From positions 3,224,001-3,288,000 of the forward strand of contig CAUWAG010000018.1 of NCBI GenBank assembly GCA_963556695.1: DNA of 64,000 bases, given 5' to 3'. Below the pieces are notes generated by a model. It was not told the DNA's origin and searched no databases. It worked only from the letters and a program-made list of their open reading frames with translations. The translations under genes were made by a program, and so were the position numbers. This DNA comes from Anthostomella pinea (taxonomy: Eukaryota > Ascomycota > Sordariomycetes > Xylariales > Xylariaceae). Shown piece by piece: positions 58,244 to 64,000 of this stretch; within the stretch, counting starts at the first letter, position 1; each line of letters begins with the position of its first letter.

Positions 58244-59854
58244 CTGGTGAGTGGCTTGCCAAATCACCCTATCTCAGTCCTCCTCAAATGCATCATCTCA
58301 TCAGCCAGCTAATAAAGTAAGGCAAGACTCTGGAGTCTGGAGGACACTGGATTCATCAGACGTCACAACATCGAAGCCTCTCCCTAGGTAACGAAAAGGG
58401 GTGTGCTACAGGCCCGCCAGCGACGAGCGTCACCATCGGGCGAGTTTGAAACGGTGCTTGGCACCCAAGACGGGGGTCCACGCTGATTGGCCATTTCACA
58501 GCCCTGCTTTCCCCATTCAGCCATCCAGCCATTGTACAATGTAGACAAATGTGAGATTTATTCATAGATCATGGAAGATCAATCCTACCCTTTTGTTGGA
58601 TATGATCTCGGCTTCTCGGTCAAGATCTGGGAAATGAGGTGGACGGGAGTAGTAGAAGTTCCTGGGCTACTTTCGGAGTTGCCCTTTTCGTCATGATGGT
58701 ACATGGTAGATAGTCTCGGGCAGGCATCCCGTGCTTCGTATCTGACCTTCGTCGTAGCACGGGACCGCCCGGTAACCTACACGGATTGGAGCTGTTCTCA
58801 TCAACGAGGAATCGGGAATCGACACGTTCAGAGCAATGGCCCATACGAGACCCCGTGCTTCACGAGAGAAGGCCGCAGCGTGCTGAGTAACCCGGATAGA
58901 CAGATCGCCGGCAATCGCTGCAGTGCCCATGCAACCGCGTTGTGTTTGTGTTTATCTATGTAGGTCGCGTCTGCCTGCTTTCGGACAGATCTCATGCATA
59001 CGGACTCTGCGAACCGTTACGTGTCACGCTGTTGAAGCGGGAAGGCAGATACTTCTGTCATAGGTCGTCGCCACAAAGCTGTGCAGATCGCTTGGGAACA
59101 GTCGTGACGTCCTGCCCGAATACGAAGTTCCCTCGACCACATTTGCAAATGTCTGCCCCTTCGTCGAAATCGTCAAGGCGGTCAAAACGGGACCGGTCAA
59201 TGGTGACCCCGTTCCACAGACGCGTGGCTTCTACGCAGGGATTGATGTACCATCGGGAACTTATGTCGCGATGAAACCCTGGTTTTTCCCATTGGCATCG
59301 AAACCTTGGAGCGTCTCGACGTGGCTGTCCTGTCCCGAGTGAAAAGCTGCACAGCTCGTCCGCCTCACGTCACGTCACGCCCTCTCGGCCTTTCGAAGCT
59401 TCCAAGCACGTGGCCGGGAAGTTCCTGGCCATGTTATCACGCGTCCCATGGCAATATCGGCCGAGAACCTGTGAGCCCGGAGCCGCGACAACATCGCAGT
59501 GAGGCAGACCGACCTGTCGCGCTCGCGCCAGCTCTCCATGGCAACAGTCAGCACAGGACAGGCCTGGCGACGCAGCAACGACAATACTCCAACCCGTCCT
59601 GGCTGCAACGGTCGAGGACCGAAAGCAACAGTGGCGTTGCATTGCTGCAGGTTTCATGCGTGTAATCTACCCTGCTTACTTCGTGTCAAGGCACCACAAA
59701 CAATGACGGCCAAGGCCCAGGGGGTTGAATACCCGCATGCTACGCACTCACCTCTCGACACTGGACACACAGCCGCTGGGGTTTATTACGCGCGTCGCCC
59801 GGCCTGAGAGGTGAGCAGCGCAGGCAGACCGAGAGAGGTGAGCAGACCGAGACA

Positions 59855-59895
59855 GGAAAAGCAAGGAGAGGAGAGGAGAGGACAGGACAGGAGTG
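59855..59895 (+). repeat. Purine-rich GAGAG/GGACA tract
   Basis: Runs of GGAGAGGAGAGGAGAGGACAGGACAGG make a polypurine simple-sequence tract. Confidence 0.6.
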
Positions 59896-61874
59896 AAAGA
59901 GCGTCCAGATACAGGTCGCGTGGCCGTGCAAGACTTTTGGACCAAGAGTCGATTGCTCCCTGACCTGCAGTGAATGGATGACATGACATTCCAGCTTGAG
60001 ACAGGAACAGCAGGGCTGAGGGAGCGGCCAGCGCTGGGACGGCAGGGGTGGCAGTCGGTCGAATCAACGGCCCACGGGCGCTTTGGCAATGCGGGAACTC
60101 GAACCCTATCTCCAGGCACTCTGGTGAGGTGAAATTCGGTGATGGTAGCCAAATGTCATCTGATGTCGAACAGGAGTGAACCTGGAAATGAAAACTCCCG
60201 TCTCACACTTCTCGCACTTCTCACCATGTCATCTTTCGGCCTATGATTTACTAGCGGTCCCTATTAGGAATTTAGCCCCCTTCTCTACCTAGGTACTTAG
60301 GTATCTTGCCTACTTTACCCCTCTTCAGCCCCACCAACTCCAAGACATGTTCCTGCCCTCACCTGTGCCCCTCTCTAGACTCACAGTCCTCTGTCTCGCA
60401 AAAGGTACTGAAAGTCGACTGTCTGCTCTGCATCTCATTGCAGTATATGTCGCTCTGGAGTTAAGAACAGTCGATGTCCCGAATGAGAGGACCCATGAGA
60501 TCAGATAACCACCACAGTTCCCCTGGAGGCTGGGACGTCCACACAGGCTGAAAGTGCCTCAATCTATATGTCATGTATTATTGCTGCTGCAGTCCTTCAT
60601 TCCAAAGTTCCAAAACGCCAATTTCGACCACACCCCAGTTTTCCCGTATGGCCCGCCTGGTCCCTTTCTTAGTCGAAACGTCCACACAAGAGAGATCGAC
60701 TTGCCTGATCGGGGTATCCCCTGGGCTTATTAACACCTACAAGCCTCACTGGTCAGGGTAAGACGAAGCGATCGCTTTGACTCGTTCCCATCACTACAGT
60801 ATCTGCTCTGTGGCTTGTTCAAATCAGTCTGTCAGTGTAGCCAGGAGACCTCGTCCGGTCCCGAGCGTGAGAATATCAATATCCTCCCCAGCAAGGGGCA
60901 GGCCGCAGCCACACGCGCCGCAGCATACGTGCCAGAAACACATGGCCATGTTTATAAATTATCAGGACGCAAAACCTGCTACTGTAGGCCGCCCAGTCTC
61001 CAGAACCTTGGTAAGGTGTCCGATAGGCAGTCCTGTACTATCTATACCTTGTTCTGGAAGGCCAACCCCACTGTTTATCTCCGCCCGTATGCCAATTATA
61101 TCTACAGTGCGTCATGTCATCTACCTCAGTTCAGTTCCCCTCTCCCACCCGATCAACTCCATAAGGTATCCTGATCATCTTCACTGTACTAATAAAGGAT
61201 CATGGACACGACGGGGCAAGAGCCCTCTCTTCGTTCTATTTACAGCCAGCCACTGCCCGGGGTCGCAGAACCTCGAGGACAGCGTGTCATTATTATAAAC
61301 CGTTACTAGAAGGAACCCTCATCGATTCGGTCAGCGAGGCATAGAATGGATGTCAAATTGGAAAACCCCTTAAGACGGCCAAAGTCCTTTGGCATACTCG
61401 ATACATGACGCTGGGTTACAGTTGCACCGAACGCCTGCTTGACGCTTGACTACCTCACATACTATGATACAGCAGACCGATACAACCCTCACTGCACATA
61501 TCCAAACTCCATCCGCAGACGTGCATGCGTACTTGCATTTCTCAACTCCAGTCTCCCGCACGAGCTTCAATGCACCTTCCGTAGGCCTACTAGTCCTAGT
61601 CTGGGCTACGTAGGTACATGTACTAGGCAGCGGCACTGACCGACTGAGCCACATGCTTACACCCACTGCACCCACTCAAGTCTGGTCTCACAGTGCACGC
61701 ACCAGCCATCAGCCATACCTCGAACTCCAGTCTCCAGACATGTTCCCCCATTGGGCCTTGCACACGACTCAAGCTTGGAACTCTTCCAGGACTCCCGTGA
61801 GCCAACGGCTAGCCTGCCCAATGCCCTACCGGAGACAGCATTGACCACGTGCACTGGACAGAGCTGATGATGCC

Positions 61875-61924
61875 TGGCTGGCTGGCTGGCTGACTGACTC
61901 TGACTCTGACTCTGACTCTGACCC
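61875..61924 (+). repeat. CTGGCT / CTGACT microsatellite
   Basis: Three CTGG units followed by CTGACTGACT and repeated CTGACT hexamers. About 40 bp downstream (from 61968) a CATCCAG unit repeats three to four times. These are simple repeats without coding role. Confidence 0.7.
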
Positions 61925-63313
61925 TGACAACCACTTGCCAGGGAACGGTCGCTCCTTTTGCGTGTCAGCATCCAGCATCCAGCATCCAGCATCAACGGCT
62001 CCTGCTGACAGAGAGAGCACGCCTCACAAGGTAAGGTAAGGTAGCTCGTATGAAGTGGTCTGCGTAATCCTTTTCACAACTAACCTCATAGACTCACTTC
62101 TTCCCTTCACACGTCTCACATCTCACAGCAGATGTCCTGCTTGGTTTTCGTCCGTCCCCCAGCTGCATTTCCAAGGTTCCACTCCCATCCACTCTGGAGT
62201 GACGAGTCTGCACTTATTACTCGAGTCTGGTAGCCCGTAACCGTTTCTGCTTCGCTAATACTTACACCCCCCCACACTCGTTGATTCGTTCGCCTCTGCT
62301 GCATCCTCCTTCGTCTTTGTTCCGCCTGCGAGGGTCGACCCTGCTGCCCTGCATGGCAAGCCCTGCCCCCCGGTTAGTGCGTATTCTCCAGCCCGCAGCT
62401 GTCGACTTCGAAACTAGGTCGTCTCCAGAAAGGGGGGCCCGCGGAAGAAAAACAAGACTGGCCCTAGACACGCCATCCCAAAGGTCGGGCCAAACACCCT
62501 TGGCCGCTGTGTTGACGACAGGACCCTTGAACCCTGGCGAGGAAGGGAGACCAGGGACAGGCCGACTTGCTCACCACACGTCGACCACCACACCACAGCC
62601 TTGTCAGTGCAGTGGCGTGAAAAGAAAGCTTCCCCTCCCATCTCCTCTTCCGCACGCCTTGCCAACTCTCAAGCCACTCTTCTTCGACGGCTTCTTTTGG
62701 TCACCCGGCATTTTCTTCTTCGTTTCGCTCCCCTCTTATTATTCTGTGAGCTGCTACTCGTCCACTCGGATTACGTGAAAATAACGGTTGCTTGAGCTTG
62801 AGATTGAGCTGCCTAGCCCACCACGCTCTCTTGAGTCTTGACAACCCGGACCTTCCGTTCCTTCGAGAACACGTCGCCACTTGCATTGCCGTTGTTCTAT
62901 TCTGGTGGCTTTGCTCTCTTCGTCTCCTGATCCTTACCAGCTGGTCGCTGCGGCTCTGGTATCAGCCCTTTCAGCGATCGTCCTGCTTCCAAAACAAGCC
63001 GGGCGTACCATTCTCTTCTCCACATCCACCAGGACGTTCTCTCCTTTCTGTTTCAGGCATTGCCTAAACCGGCTACGAGTGCCAGGAACTGTCATACAGG
63101 CCATACTGCCGTCCCGTCCCAAGATCTGACTCGCTTGGCTCTTCCCGGGAGCGAGGACTAGCACTCGAGCATCGACCCTCCCAGGTGTCCGGGGTTCCTC
63201 TACCGCTGCCGCTGCCGTTGCCGCGCCGGCGCCCGCCCAGCTTGATACGCCCAAATACTACCTTCTCAGCAACCACCACTGACTCCCCACCCGATCCTTC
63301 GTTGAAATTACCA

Positions 63314-63340
63314 ATGTGTATGGCACCGATCATCAAATGA
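63314..63340 (+). promoter_or_regulatory. Upstream ORF 1 (8 codons) in the leader of the right-edge gene
   Basis: ATG TGT ATG GCA ... TGA encodes eight residues. Its stop overlaps the start of the next upstream ORF as ATGA (63337-63340). It lies about 210 nt before the main ATG. Confidence 0.35.
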
Positions 63341-63438
63341 GGCTGGTCTCAGGGACCCAAAAGTTTCACAAGCTCCGACTGCTTCCTGACCCTACACCAA
63401 GCTGGCCGTCCTCTCCAGCTTTCTTATGCAAAGGTTAA
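63337..63438 (+). promoter_or_regulatory. Upstream ORF 2 (33 codons) in the leader of the right-edge gene
   Basis: A complete 33-aa frame (starts MRLVSGTQKF, ends LCKG). It could act as a translational brake, or be a coding exon if a GTTAAT donor at its end is used. Its role cannot be decided from sequence. Confidence 0.3.
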
Positions 63439-63550
63439 TATCACCTCTCAACCCATATACATTGTCTATACCGATCCTCACGCCCCTCCTCAAACACCAG
63501 CATGTGTCCGTGTACCAACTTCTAGATCGCTTTCATGTCTCGTTGCCGAG

Positions 63551-64000
63551 ATGATGCTCACACCAAAGCAGCCAGTTCACTACGGCTACCGCCCCGTCCA
63601 TGACCTACCGACACCACCTCGATCCTCGCCCCCCGTGACTGTTCAGGATTCTTCCCAAAAGCCACTACCAGCTCTTCCGCTGAAGCAGAGCCCTTCGGTC
63701 AAGCCCATGTCGGCACCTCATCGTGGCCTGCCGTTGCCGGCGGTCATGACACTACCTCAACCACCGCCCTCTGGTCATCCTCACCCACCCGCTCCAGGGC
63801 CGCCTTTGCAAGGCCAAGGACCGCCAGCTCCCTCTCCGCATGGTCAGTCTCTCGGCGCCCTACCTGCGCCGCCACAATGGCAAGGATCGGAAGAATCGAT
63901 GAGGAACTGGTTAATGGCCAAGACGGAGGAGGAGAAGAGAAGGCAGGAGGAGGAGAAGACGCGGCAGGAGACCTTACGCCTAGAGCAGAGGAGAATTGAG
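63551..64000 (+). CDS. Proline-rich, coiled-coil protein, N-terminal part cut by the window edge
   Basis: The frame is open from ATG at 63551 to the last base (150 codons, no stop). The start LTPKQPVHYGYRPVHDLP is followed by about 80 residues rich in Pro, Ser and His, then MRNWLMAKTEEEKRRQEEEK and TRQETLRLEQRRIE, a charged helix that should form a coiled coil. The MRNWL...EEEKTRQE...LEQRRIE pattern is one I associate with a conserved, nuclear-type fungal protein family, but I cannot name it with confidence. A second ATG follows at once (63554). A long CT-rich leader with two upstream ORFs suggests translational control. An upstream in-frame extension is open to a TGA at 63338-63340, but it reads less like protein. 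Confidence 0.7.
   Translation, partial: MMLTPKQPVHYGYRPVHDLPTPPRSSPPVTVQDSSQKPLPALPLKQSPSVKPMSAPHRGLPLPAVMTLPQPPPSGHPHPPAPGPPLQGQGPPAPSPHGQSLGALPAPPQWQGSEESMRNWLMAKTEEEKRRQEEEKTRQETLRLEQRRIE

Larger units (their letters stand above)
53191..63550. other. Gene-poor region of about 10 kb
   Basis: Apart from a disrupted minus-strand frame at 53222-53842 (listed separately), no gene with a recognisable domain, intron pattern or codon bias was found. Open frames are short and overlap on both strands. Local features include a G-rich quadruplex motif (58212-58243), a purine-rich GAGAG tract (59855-59895) and a CTGACT/CTGGCT repeat (61875-61924). The last 1.5 kb is CT-rich and reads as the leader of the gene at the right edge. 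Confidence 0.5.

Noticed and set aside
60085..60110. tRNA-like B box (GGGTTCGAGTTCC on the minus strand)
   Set aside because: No matching A box, acceptor stem or anticodon arm could be found around it.

Overview
The window is nuclear DNA of a filamentous ascomycete (Pezizomycotina, most likely a sordariomycete; the class is inferred from the gene families). Genes are split by 50-430 nt GT-AG introns with CTRAY-type branch sites. Families typical of moulds are present: a giant hybrid histidine kinase, a Zn2Cys6 regulator, an HSL-type hydrolase, HET and DUF6604 proteins. Transposon relics carry AT-shifted, RIP-like changes. All exon models here were joined by eye from splice sites, phase and family motifs.

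Layout. 0.4-6.5 kb: hybrid histidine kinase (-). 9.6-13.7 kb: secreted arylsulfotransferase-like protein and a D-glutamate cyclase/DUF1445 protein (+). 14.5-16.6 kb: Zn2Cys6 factor (-). 17.4-25.8 kb is shaped by mobile elements: an AT-rich relic, two inverted 212-bp solo LTRs, an intact M13 metallopeptidase with a MITE in an intron, and a cytochrome P450 broken by one of the LTRs plus a one-base frameshift. 26.3-34.2 kb: a compact housekeeping-like block with cytochrome b561 (-), allantoicase (+), an ankyrin/DIL protein (+) and an alpha/beta hydrolase (+). 37.1-45.0 kb: a TBC-domain RabGAP, an unrecognised LOR/tubby-like protein and a single-pass membrane protein. 45.4-45.8 kb: a two-exon small secreted protein (-) that only appears once its 58-nt intron is removed.

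46.9-53.2 kb holds two accessory-type genes, both damaged: a DUF6604 gene with a one-base deletion and a HET-domain pseudogene with several stops and a frameshift. About 10 kb of gene-poor sequence follows (53.2-63.5 kb). The start of a proline-rich, coiled-coil protein runs off the right edge.

The genes do not form one pathway. No PKS, NRPS or terpene synthase backbone is visible, so the P450, the C6 factor, the sulfotransferase-like gene and the hydrolase should not be read as a metabolite cluster. The coherent themes are mobile-element damage in 13-26 kb, decay of self/non-self-type genes in 47-54 kb, and individual catabolic or signalling genes elsewhere. No tRNA, rRNA or CRISPR array was recognised.
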